Source of the DNA: Gammaproteobacteria bacterium
GTDB taxonomy: Bacteria > Pseudomonadota > Gammaproteobacteria > Granulosicoccales > Granulosicoccaceae
Assembly: GCA_003511825.1 (NCBI GenBank)
Contig: DOIU01000154.1
Span: forward strand, 1 to 14,779
Direction of reading: 5' to 3'
DNA length: 14,779 nt
Both the position numbers and the translations under genes were made by a program. Numbering within the stretch: the stretch's first letter is position 1; every line of letters starts with the position of its first letter. Shown piece after piece: positions 1 through 6,406 of the stretch. A model generated the notes under the pieces. The model was not told the DNA's origin. It did no database searches and saw only the letters and a program-made list of their open reading frames with translations.

Positions 1-310
1 CGCGTCATTCCAGGACGAGCTGTCTGCGTTGGGTTACAAATATCAGTTCATTACACTGGCTGGTATCCACAGCATGTGGTACAACATGTTTGATGTGGCG
101 CAGCATTATGCTGCCGGCGAAGGCATGAAGCACTACGTGAGCATGATCCAAGAGCCAGAGTTCGCAGCGCGCGAGCGTGGCTATACCTTTGTCTCTCACC
201 AGCAAGAGGTGGGTGCAGGTTACTTTGATGATGTGACTACTGTTATCCAAGGTGGCGCCTCCTCCGTGACGGCGTTGACTGGATCAACAGAAGAAGAACA
301 GTTCGGATAA
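1..310 (+). CDS. aceA: Isocitrate lyase, C-terminal part (5' end outside window)
   Basis: Isocitrate lyase cleaves isocitrate to glyoxylate and succinate, the first step of the glyoxylate shunt, in the cytoplasm. Only the last 102 codons are present, reading from base 2 with no start in the window. The visible part carries the family's C-terminal signatures: QFITLAGIHSMWYNMF, YTFVSHQQEVGAGYFD, and the closing SSVTALTGSTEEEQFG. It aligns with the end of the E. coli enzyme without gaps. The catalytic Cys loop and the metal-binding residues lie upstream, outside the window, so total length and subclass (about 430 or 530 residues) cannot be judged. An intrinsic terminator follows within 15 bp of the stop. 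Citrate synthase lies downstream on the same strand, so the two adjacent genes are probably separate transcripts. The family identification is very secure. Confidence 0.97.
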   Translation, partial: ASFQDELSALGYKYQFITLAGIHSMWYNMFDVAQHYAAGEGMKHYVSMIQEPEFAARERGYTFVSHQQEVGAGYFDDVTTVIQGGASSVTALTGSTEEEQFG

Positions 311-322
311 AACGCTGTTCTC

Positions 323-355
323 GAGGCCCTGGCGAGCAGCCGGGGCCTTCTTTCT
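323..355 (+). terminator. Intrinsic terminator after aceA
   Basis: An 8-bp GC-rich stem, GGCCCTGG (325-332) with CCGGGGCC (340-347) including one G-T wobble, has a 7-base loop and is followed by the T-rich tail TTCTTTCT. It sits 14 bp after the aceA stop and should end the aceA transcript before gltA. Confidence 0.8.
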
Positions 356-449
356 CGCCGGTATATCACCCTCTCACACGGACGTTTTATAAGAATCACG
401 CCACCGGCAGCTGCCTTTTACATTCAGCAGAACACAAGAGGAACCGTTT

Positions 450-1757
450 ATGACTAAGCGTACCGTGACCTTAACGGACAACCAGACTGGTCAATCCGTT
501 GAGCTCGATGTCTTGGAGCCGACGTGCGGCACCAGCACGATTGACATCAGTCCACTGTATAAAGAACTGGGTTATTTCACCTATGATCCGGGGTTTGTGT
601 CTACCGCCAGCACCTGGAGTAAGATTACGTATTTGGATGGTGATGAAGGACGACTCGAATATCGAGGCTATCCGATTGAACAGCTCGCAGAGAACAGCAC
701 GTTTCTAGAAGTCTGTTACCTGATTTTGCACGGTGAGTTGCCCACCGAAAAAGAATTCGAAGAATATCAACGCCTGATCACCAAGCACACCATTCCGCAC
801 GATCAACTCACTAAATTTTACAGTGGCTTCCGACGCGACGCCCACCCCATGGCCATCATGGTTGGGGTTGTCGGGGCGTTGTCAGCGTTCTATCACGATG
901 ATGTCGATATCTTTAATCCTGAGCATCGCATCATTTCAGCGAATCTGTTGGTCTCGAAGATCCCCACTATTGCAGCGTGGGCGTATCGCTATACCACGGG
1001 CAAACCTTTCATGTATCCGCAGAACAACCTCAGCTATGCGGAAAACTTTTTGTACATGATGTTTGCGATGCCATCGGAAAATTACAAACCTGACCCATTG
1101 ATGGCGAAGGCGCTGGATCTGATCATGATCCTGCATGCTGATCACGAACAGAATGCATCAACGTCTACCGTGCGTCTAACAGGCAGTTCCGAGGCTAACT
1201 CCTTTGCAGCCGTGTCTGCAGGTATTGCCGCGCTGTGGGGGCCTGCACACGGTGGTGCCAACGAAGCCGTGATCAATATGCTGCGTGAGATCGTGGACTC
1301 CGGTCAGCCACTTGAGCATTTCGTGGAACGCGCCAAAGATAAAGACGACAGTTTCCGCCTGATGGGCTTTGGTCATAGGGTCTATAAAAACTTTGATCCG
1401 CGCGCGAAGCTCATCCGAGGCGCATGCCATGATCTCCTCAATAGCGGAAAGATCAATCAGACGCATCAAGAGCTTCTGGATATCGCTATGCGTTTGGAGA
1501 AAATTGCGCTGGAAGACGAGTACTTCAAGTCGCGGAATTTATACCCGAACGTAGATTTCTACTCAGGTATCATCTTCCTGGCAATGGGCATCCCAACCAA
1601 TATGTTCACCGTGATGTTTGCTCTGTCTCGCACCATTGGCTGGATATCGCAATGGAACGAAATGATGAGTGATTCCAAGGTACGTATCGGACGTCCTCGA
1701 CAGCTCTATATTGGCGATACCACGCGCGACTATGTCTCTATAGATCAGCGCAAGTAA
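450..1757 (+). CDS. gltA: Citrate synthase (type II, hexameric form)
   Basis: Condenses acetyl-CoA with oxaloacetate to citrate, the entry step of the TCA cycle and glyoxylate shunt, in the cytoplasm. The protein has 435 residues (E. coli 427). The catalytic triad is visible: His267 in GPAHGGANEA, His309 in GFGHRVYKNFDPRA and Asp369 in NVDFYSG. The substrate-binding stretch HADHEQNASTSTVR is at 229-242. The N-terminal beta-rich region of the Gram-negative allosteric class is present. The ATG is preceded by AAGAGGAA at 436-443 with good spacing. By alignment with E. coli, the NADH-inhibition site is altered: Arg163 becomes Leu166, Cys206 becomes Ser209 and Arg109 becomes Lys112, while Lys167 (Lys170) and Asn189 (Asn192) remain. 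Inference: NADH control may be weaker. A TATAAG at 388-393 could be a -10 box, but no matching -35 is clear. Confidence 0.97.
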   Translation: MTKRTVTLTDNQTGQSVELDVLEPTCGTSTIDISPLYKELGYFTYDPGFVSTASTWSKITYLDGDEGRLEYRGYPIEQLAENSTFLEVCYLILHGELPTEKEFEEYQRLITKHTIPHDQLTKFYSGFRRDAHPMAIMVGVVGALSAFYHDDVDIFNPEHRIISANLLVSKIPTIAAWAYRYTTGKPFMYPQNNLSYAENFLYMMFAMPSENYKPDPLMAKALDLIMILHADHEQNASTSTVRLTGSSEANSFAAVSAGIAALWGPAHGGANEAVINMLREIVDSGQPLEHFVERAKDKDDSFRLMGFGHRVYKNFDPRAKLIRGACHDLLNSGKINQTHQELLDIAMRLEKIALEDEYFKSRNLYPNVDFYSGIIFLAMGIPTNMFTVMFALSRTIGWISQWNEMMSDSKVRIGRPRQLYIGDTTRDYVSIDQRK

Positions 1758-1772
1758 TCGTCTTGGAGGCCA

Positions 1773-1838
1773 GTGGTCCAATCATCTGAATTGTTAGAGG
1801 GTTGGACCACGAGGCCGGCAGTTGCCGGCCTATCCTCA
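1773..1838. terminator. Double hairpin between convergent gltA and marR-GNAT gene
   Basis: Two perfect inverted repeats lie back to back in the 89-bp gap between convergent genes. GTGGTCCAA (1773-1781) pairs with TTGGACCAC (1802-1810) over a 20-base loop. GGCCGGCA (1813-1820) pairs with TGCCGGCC (1823-1830). The second is followed on the plus strand by a weak pyrimidine run (TATCCTCATCGCTC). The position fits a terminator serving gltA, possibly both genes. The poor T-tract on either strand lowers confidence. Confidence 0.5.
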
Positions 1839-1846
1839 TCGCTCTT

Positions 1847-2794
1847 TCACGGTTGGTGAAGAACAAATTTCTGTTCCACAACGGCCTTGCCCCATTGATC
1901 ACCGACGTACTCCTCCGCCAGCTTGAAACCCTGTTGCACGTATAGCCTACCGGCAGCATCCAGTCCTTTTAGTGTCCAAAGATGAATTGCGTCGAATGCG
2001 TGTTCACGGCAATGCTCAAGCGCTTTCTGTAGAAGTGCCCTGCCTAGCCCCTTTCCTCTGAGCCGTTGGGCGAGAATAAACCAGCGCAGATGCGCGGTAT
2101 TGTGGCCAAGATCCTCGCCGTCGATGGTGATTGAACCCATCACTTGCCCGTTTTCGAGGAGACTCCAGCTGTTATTGACGGGATTGCCAATGCGGGGCAT
2201 GAATTCCGCCATGGCGTTTGCGACAAGGCTTTCAAAGGTCGGGCCCATGCCGATAACGGGGCCGTGCGTCCGAGCATGCAGTGCCGCAATATCACCGATC
2301 ATGCCGGTCTGGTAGCCCTCGACGATATCATAGCGACGTTCAGATGCGGTTGTGAGAGATTTCGCCGATGCCAGTGCGTCGGCGTAGTTGGCTAGCGCGC
2401 TGGCGATTGCACTCGCTTCTTTGTTTTGGAGGCAGGAAAGTGCAGCGCGTACCTGTTTGTCGCCAAACTGATTGATCGAACGGTGTGTCCTCCACCCGTT
2501 GTCCGTTAAGCTCAGACGACGTGAGCGTGCATCTTCAGCGGAGCGAGTCTGTGTGATTTCACCGCGTGATTCGAGTGATTTTAGCAATCGACTGATGGTG
2601 GATTTTTCCAGCTTTAATGTGATCGCCAATTCCTTAGCGCTTAACCCGGGTGTTAAGCCAATTTCGAGGATAGCGTGAACGGCTGAAGCGGAAAGATCAG
2701 TCCCCGCCAGTGTTTTATCCAGAAATCCCAGCTCGCGGACCAGCCGTCGTGAAGCTGTGCGGATATCGTCAACGAAGGCGTCTGTAGAAGTCAT
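1847..2794 (-). CDS. MarR-type winged-helix regulator fused to a GNAT acetyltransferase
   Basis: A 315-residue two-domain protein. Residues 1-145 form a MarR-family winged helix: the recognition-helix region LSAKELAITLKLEKSTISRL (51-70) is followed by a wing with charged ARSRRLSLTDNG (89-100). Residues 155-312 form a GNAT domain with the acetyl-CoA pyrophosphate-binding motif A, LRWFILAQRLRGKGLGRALL (236-255), containing R-G-K-G-L-G, and a conserved C-terminal Tyr-Val-Gln-Gln-Gly-Phe. The family is known to combine DNA binding with a putative N-acetyltransferase; the substrate cannot be read from sequence. The ATG has AAGGGTG upstream. It is the last gene of the minus-strand run, but a good promoter with an overlapping palindrome lies in the 120-bp gap before it. 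It is therefore probably transcribed independently and autoregulated. The target beyond itself is unknown; the adjacent MFS gene is a natural candidate. Confidence 0.93.
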   Translation of the reverse strand: MTSTDAFVDDIRTASRRLVRELGFLDKTLAGTDLSASAVHAILEIGLTPGLSAKELAITLKLEKSTISRLLKSLESRGEITQTRSAEDARSRRLSLTDNGWRTHRSINQFGDKQVRAALSCLQNKEASAIASALANYADALASAKSLTTASERRYDIVEGYQTGMIGDIAALHARTHGPVIGMGPTFESLVANAMAEFMPRIGNPVNNSWSLLENGQVMGSITIDGEDLGHNTAHLRWFILAQRLRGKGLGRALLQKALEHCREHAFDAIHLWTLKGLDAAGRLYVQQGFKLAEEYVGDQWGKAVVEQKFVLHQP

Positions 2795-2810
2795 CTTGTC
2801 GCACCCTTTT

Positions 2811-2829
2811 TAGTTGCTTGATACAACTA
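2811..2829. promoter_or_regulatory. Palindromic operator candidate for the MarR-GNAT regulator
   Basis: TAGTTGCTTGATACAACTA contains perfect 6-bp arms (TAGTTG and CAACTA) 7 bases apart, about 13 bp per half-turn pair, a geometry that suits a MarR dimer. It overlaps the proposed -10 box and transcription start of the MarR-GNAT gene, so binding would block that promoter. The symmetry is seen directly; the assignment to this regulator is inferred from position. Confidence 0.55.
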
Positions 2830-2854
2830 TATGCAAGGAAAAAGCAAGAAGCAA
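2826..2854 (-). promoter_or_regulatory. Sigma-70-like promoter of the MarR-GNAT gene
   Basis: On the minus strand, TTGCTT (2854-2849) is followed after exactly 17 bases by TATAGT (2831-2826), which matches five of six -10 consensus bases. It would give a short leader of about 25 bases before the ATG at 2794. Confidence 0.55.
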
Positions 2855-2864
2855 GACGTGCTTC
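2837..2864 (-). terminator. Possible terminator after the MFS gene
   Basis: On the minus strand GAAGCA (2864-2859) and TGCTTC (2853-2848) form a 6-bp stem with a 5-base loop, followed by TTGCTTTTTCC. It is 50 bp past the MFS stop. The stem is short and the same bases overlap the -35 region of the next gene, so the call is tentative. Confidence 0.35.
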
Positions 2865-2914
2865 AGCGTGTCTCTATGGACCGTACGCTGGAAGCCGCCT
2901 GCTTTTAACGATTT

Positions 2915-4222
2915 TCAGGAAGCTTCAGGGAATCTGCGACAATGGGTTTCTCGCGTAAAAGCGATCAGGACGGTGGAGATAGCCAACCATGCGATGGCCG
3001 CGAAAAACGCAGACTGAAAGGCATCAAAGGTATACACTCTGACCCCTTCTGACAGATCACCCTGCCATAACCGATCTAATAACACGCCCACGGCTGGCTG
3101 CATAATCATGGGACCCATCATGACCCCCATATTAATCAAGCCTGACACCGTGCCTGTCAAGGCTGAGGGTGCGGATTCACGCGCGAAGGCAAAGCTGATC
3201 ACCATCACGCCTGAGACGAGACCAATCGTTGTCAAGAGTACACCGAGCATGATCGCAGACCAGTCGTTGTGCCAGAACAGCGATACCCAGCATACCAGGA
3301 GTATCAGCGCAGAGGCGACATAGATCGGTTTGCGTCGCCCGAGATGATCTGAGAGCCAGCCGAACAAAGGGCCTCCAACAGCCCAGGCAATCATCAGTAG
3401 CGAGCAATAAGCTGCTGCACTGGTTGCTGGCATGTCATAGTGGGTTTGCAAGAACGGCACTCCCCAAAGTCCTGCAAATGCCAACAATGGACCCACAATA
3501 CCCCCAGGCACCCAGAGTAACAGCAGTATGTTGCGATAGGTAAAGGCGCGGCGGACGCCGGCCCAAATGCCGATAGTCGCTTGTGCACTGCCTTGCGGAT
3601 TTGGGTGATGGCTCGCCCAGCCTTTCTCGCTCGGATCGTCGCGCACATACAGCCAGATCAAGGCGCAGACGATCAGGGTAAACAACGCAGAGAATGCCAT
3701 GGTCGAGCGCCAGCCGAATGCGTCGACTAAGAGGCGCAGCGGCACGCCGGCGAAGACGGCGCCGGTGACACCGATACACAAGGCCAAACCCGATGCAAGC
3801 GCGTAACGCTTCTGCGGCAACCAATGCGCGGACAGTTTCAATAGTGCGACAAACGCGACGGCAACGGAGCCACCGATCAGCAGTCGACCCGCACTGGCCC
3901 ATAAGATATTCGGCGCCAGCGCAAACAACAGCGTCCCCAGGGTTGCCACGGCGCATCCCAGGGTGAGTAGCTTACGTGGCCCCCAGCGATCAGCGAGGAT
4001 GCCCGTGGGCACCTGCATGGCGACATAGCTGTAAAAATAGAAGCCTGATAAATTGCCCAACGCGGCCGCGTGTATCGCAAAATCCGTCATCAATTCGGTG
4101 GTGATAACGGCGGGCGCGACGCGTTGGAAAAAACTGATTAAGTAAAACAATGCGCCGAGTGACCAGATGGTCCAACTCAGGCGTAAGGAGGGTAGCTGCG
4201 GAGTTTCGGCAGCGTTTTTCAA
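2915..4222 (-). CDS. Major facilitator superfamily transporter (TTG start)
   Basis: A 435-residue inner-membrane secondary transporter with about 12 hydrophobic segments. MFS motif A is visible after TM2 as GILADRWGPRK (74-84), and its C-half counterpart as GWLSDHLGRRK (288-298). A central charged loop (about 193-225) separates the two six-helix bundles. The general pattern recalls sugar-phosphate or organic-anion/drug permeases; the substrate is not deducible. The only start preserving TM1 is TTG at 4222-4220, without a clear Shine-Dalgarno; the first internal Met (45) would remove TM1. Reading upstream in the same frame, there are only eight sense codons between this TTG and the TAG stop of the rhodanese gene, with no other stop. 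Translation therefore probably depends on coupling to the rhodanese gene, or the two are joined in some way. Confidence 0.9.
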   Translation of the reverse strand: MKNAAETPQLPSLRLSWTIWSLGALFYLISFFQRVAPAVITTELMTDFAIHAAALGNLSGFYFYSYVAMQVPTGILADRWGPRKLLTLGCAVATLGTLLFALAPNILWASAGRLLIGGSVAVAFVALLKLSAHWLPQKRYALASGLALCIGVTGAVFAGVPLRLLVDAFGWRSTMAFSALFTLIVCALIWLYVRDDPSEKGWASHHPNPQGSAQATIGIWAGVRRAFTYRNILLLLWVPGGIVGPLLAFAGLWGVPFLQTHYDMPATSAAAYCSLLMIAWAVGGPLFGWLSDHLGRRKPIYVASALILLVCWVSLFWHNDWSAIMLGVLLTTIGLVSGVMVISFAFARESAPSALTGTVSGLINMGVMMGPMIMQPAVGVLLDRLWQGDLSEGVRVYTFDAFQSAFFAAIAWLAISTVLIAFTRETHCRRFPEAS

Positions 4223-4246
4223 GGGTTCAGGCGTGCCAGCGCAGCG

Positions 4247-4669
4247 CTAGCACTGTTCCCAGGGTAAGCCGTGAAAGCGCCACCCACCAAGAGAACTGCG
4301 CTGGTGGTTGTCATCCAGTTCACCCTCAAAACCTTCATCAATATTATGCACTTGTTTCATGCCGGCTTCGACCAGCAATCGGCCCGCCTCGCGTGAGCGC
4401 TTACCGCTGCGGCAAATCAGCATCACGGGCACGCAATTTTCTTCATCAACACATGCACCGCCGCCCAGCAAGACTTTGCGCACATCAGCAACAAAATGTG
4501 GGTTCACATCCCAGTCGGGTTCGTCAATCCAAGGTATGTGCACGGCCCCTTTAGGGTGACCAACAAACAAAAACTCCATCGAAGAGCGCACATCAATGAT
4601 TAATGCACGAGGGTCACTTTCGACAATATTCCACGCTTCTTTGCAGCTGATTTCGGTTGGTTCGGCCAT
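4247..4669 (-). CDS. Single-domain rhodanese-like sulfurtransferase
   Basis: A 140-residue cytoplasmic rhodanese domain with no signal peptide. It opens with the usual ISCKEAWNIV strand-helix. LIIDVRSSMEF (24-33 region) carries the conserved Asp-Val-Arg, and the six-residue active-site loop CRSGKR has the catalytic Cys86. The fold closes with NIDEGFEGE. Such proteins carry sulfane sulfur on the Cys as a persulfide; the acceptor is unknown. Additional Cys73, Cys79 and C-terminal Cys140 could take part in redox exchange. GGAG lies 9 bases before the ATG. It follows pckA by 73 bp across a strong hairpin and precedes the MFS gene by 24 bp in the same frame, so rhodanese and MFS form a tight two-gene unit. 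The context suggests transport or detoxification of a sulfur compound or similar anion, but that is only inference. Confidence 0.92.
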   Translation of the reverse strand: MAEPTEISCKEAWNIVESDPRALIIDVRSSMEFLFVGHPKGAVHIPWIDEPDWDVNPHFVADVRKVLLGGGACVDEENCVPVMLICRSGKRSREAGRLLVEAGMKQVHNIDEGFEGELDDNHQRSSLGGWRFHGLPWEQC

Positions 4670-4693
4670 CGTACATCTCCGGCAAATGTGGTC

Positions 4694-4720
4694 CGGGGTG
4701 GATAAGCGCTATCCACCCCG
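4694..4720 (-). promoter_or_regulatory. Strong 11-bp hairpin between pckA and the rhodanese gene
   Basis: CGGGGTGGATA (4694-4704) and TATCCACCCCG (4710-4720) are perfectly complementary over 11 bp with a 5-base loop. In the direction of transcription (minus) it begins 23 bases after the pckA stop and ends about 25 bases before the rhodanese start. There is no T-tract on the exit side (GGACCACATT), so it is not a standard intrinsic terminator. It may stabilise the pckA mRNA 3' end, be a processing site, or cause partial termination. Confidence 0.6.
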
Positions 4721-4742
4721 AGTTTGATACAGCAGAAAGCGT

Positions 4743-6344
4743 TTACAGGGCGGGCCCAGCAGCGACCAGCGCCTTGCCTTCCTCGGTATCGGTGTAACGC
4801 TCGAAGTTATCGACAAAACGTTTGGCCAAATCGCGGGCTTTTTCTTCCCACTGTGCGACGTCGCTGTAGGTGTCGCGAGGGTCGAGAATACTGTCATCCA
4901 CATTCGGCAGTGCCGTCGGCACGGCCAGATCAAAGATGGGGATGTCTTTGGTTTCGGCAGATTCAATGGAGCCGTCAAGGATTGCGTCAATGATCGCTCG
5001 CGTGTCTTTAATGGAGATACGCTTGCCGCTGCCGTTCCAGCCCGTATTGACCAGGTAGGCCTTGGCACCAGAGGCGTTCATGCGATTCACCAACGTCTGC
5101 GCATACTTGGTGGGATGCAGCATCAAAAAGGCGGCGCCAAAACACGCGGAAAAAGTCGGTGTCGGCTCAGTAATACCCAGTTCTGTCCCGGCCAGTTTCG
5201 CCGTAAATCCCGACAAGAAATGGTACTGCGTTTGCTCAGGTGTGAGCTTAGAAACAGGCGGCAATACACCGAATGCATCGGCTGACAAGAAAATCACCTT
5301 GTCGGGATGGCAGGCCTTGGAAGCCCCTTTGACGATGTTGTCGATGTGATAAATCGGGTAGGAAACGCGCGTGTTTTCGGTTTTGCTGTTGTCGTTAAAA
5401 TCGACGCTGCCGTCGTCTCTCACGACGACATTTTCCAGCAGTGCATCGCGCTTGATGGCACGGTAGATATCGGGTTCGGCTTCTGCACTCAAATTGATGG
5501 TTTTGGCGTAGCAACCCCCTTCGAAGTTAAAGACGCCGTCGTCGTCCCAGCCGTGCTCATCGTCACCGATGAGTTGTCGTTTGGGTTCTGTTGACAGGGT
5601 TGTCTTGCCGGTGCCAGACAAGCCGAAGAAGACGGCAGCATCACCCTGCTCCCCGACGTTGGCCGAGCAATGCATTGACGCAATGCCTTTGAGTGGCAGG
5701 AGGTAATTCATCACTGCAAACAGGCCTTTTTTCATCTCGCCGCCGTACCAGGTTCCCCCGATCAGTTGCATCTTTTCGGTGAGATTGAACGCGACATAGT
5801 TTTCGGAGTTCAGGCCGTGTGCTTCCCAGTTGTTGTTCACGGTTTTGGCGCCATTAAAGACAACGAAGTCTGGCTCAAAGCCTTCGAGTTCTTCAGCGCT
5901 CGGGCGGATGAACATATTGGTCACAAAATGGGCTTGCCACGCAACCTGGGAGATAAAACGGACCTTCAAGCGCGAGTCGGCATTCGCGCCGCAATAGGCA
6001 TCGACCACGAACAAGCGACCGCCAGACAGCTGCGCCATGGTGTTTTGCTTGAGGTCGGCCCAGACTTCAGGTGTGATCGCTTTGTTGTCGTTTTTGCCTT
6101 GATCTGACCACCAAACAGTATCACGCGTGGTGTCATCTTTGACGATCCATTTGTCTTTAGGGGAACGCCCTGTAAATTTGCCGGTGTCGACCGCCACCGC
6201 GCCAGTTGTGGTGACCGTGCCTTTCTCATAACCCTCGAGATCGTCACGCGTCTCTTCTTCGTAAAGCAGCTCGTACGAAGGGTTATAGATAATCTCCGAA
6301 ATATTGGAAATCCCGTATTGGGTGAGATCCAGTTGCTGGGACAT
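4743..6344 (-). CDS. pckA: Phosphoenolpyruvate carboxykinase (ATP)
   Basis: Converts oxaloacetate and ATP to phosphoenolpyruvate, ADP and CO2, the first committed step of gluconeogenesis, in the cytoplasm. The 533 residues align with the 540-residue E. coli enzyme with an offset of -7. Visible functional residues are Arg60 (TGRSPKDK), Lys205/Lys206 (GEMKKGLF), His225 (SMHCSAN), the kinase-1 P-loop GLSGTGKTTLS (241-251, Lys247), the kinase-2 metal site IGDDEHGW (Asp261/Asp262), Arg326 (ENTRVSYP) and the adenine-binding WNGSGKRISIKDTRAI (436-451). The ATG is preceded by AGGAGA at normal spacing. It lies 62 bp after glcB with no terminator seen, so it is probably co-transcribed with glcB and perhaps with gntR. 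That would pair the glyoxylate shunt with its gluconeogenic outlet. Confidence 0.98.
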   Translation of the reverse strand: MSQQLDLTQYGISNISEIIYNPSYELLYEEETRDDLEGYEKGTVTTTGAVAVDTGKFTGRSPKDKWIVKDDTTRDTVWWSDQGKNDNKAITPEVWADLKQNTMAQLSGGRLFVVDAYCGANADSRLKVRFISQVAWQAHFVTNMFIRPSAEELEGFEPDFVVFNGAKTVNNNWEAHGLNSENYVAFNLTEKMQLIGGTWYGGEMKKGLFAVMNYLLPLKGIASMHCSANVGEQGDAAVFFGLSGTGKTTLSTEPKRQLIGDDEHGWDDDGVFNFEGGCYAKTINLSAEAEPDIYRAIKRDALLENVVVRDDGSVDFNDNSKTENTRVSYPIYHIDNIVKGASKACHPDKVIFLSADAFGVLPPVSKLTPEQTQYHFLSGFTAKLAGTELGITEPTPTFSACFGAAFLMLHPTKYAQTLVNRMNASGAKAYLVNTGWNGSGKRISIKDTRAIIDAILDGSIESAETKDIPIFDLAVPTALPNVDDSILDPRDTYSDVAQWEEKARDLAKRFVDNFERYTDTEEGKALVAAGPAL

Positions 6345-6406
6345 GCGAATTTCTCCTGCCTGTATCTGTATCGTCGTATTTTAGAAATCTTGTTCGATCC
6401 GAGCGG

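Noticed and set aside
388..393. TATAAG as -10 box of gltA
   Set aside because: No acceptable -35 at 16-18 bases upstream, so not listed as a promoter.
3435..3956. 173-codon open frame within the MFS gene in another frame
   Set aside because: Arg/Cys-rich translation typical of a frame shadow; the MFS frame has motif A copies and membrane helices.
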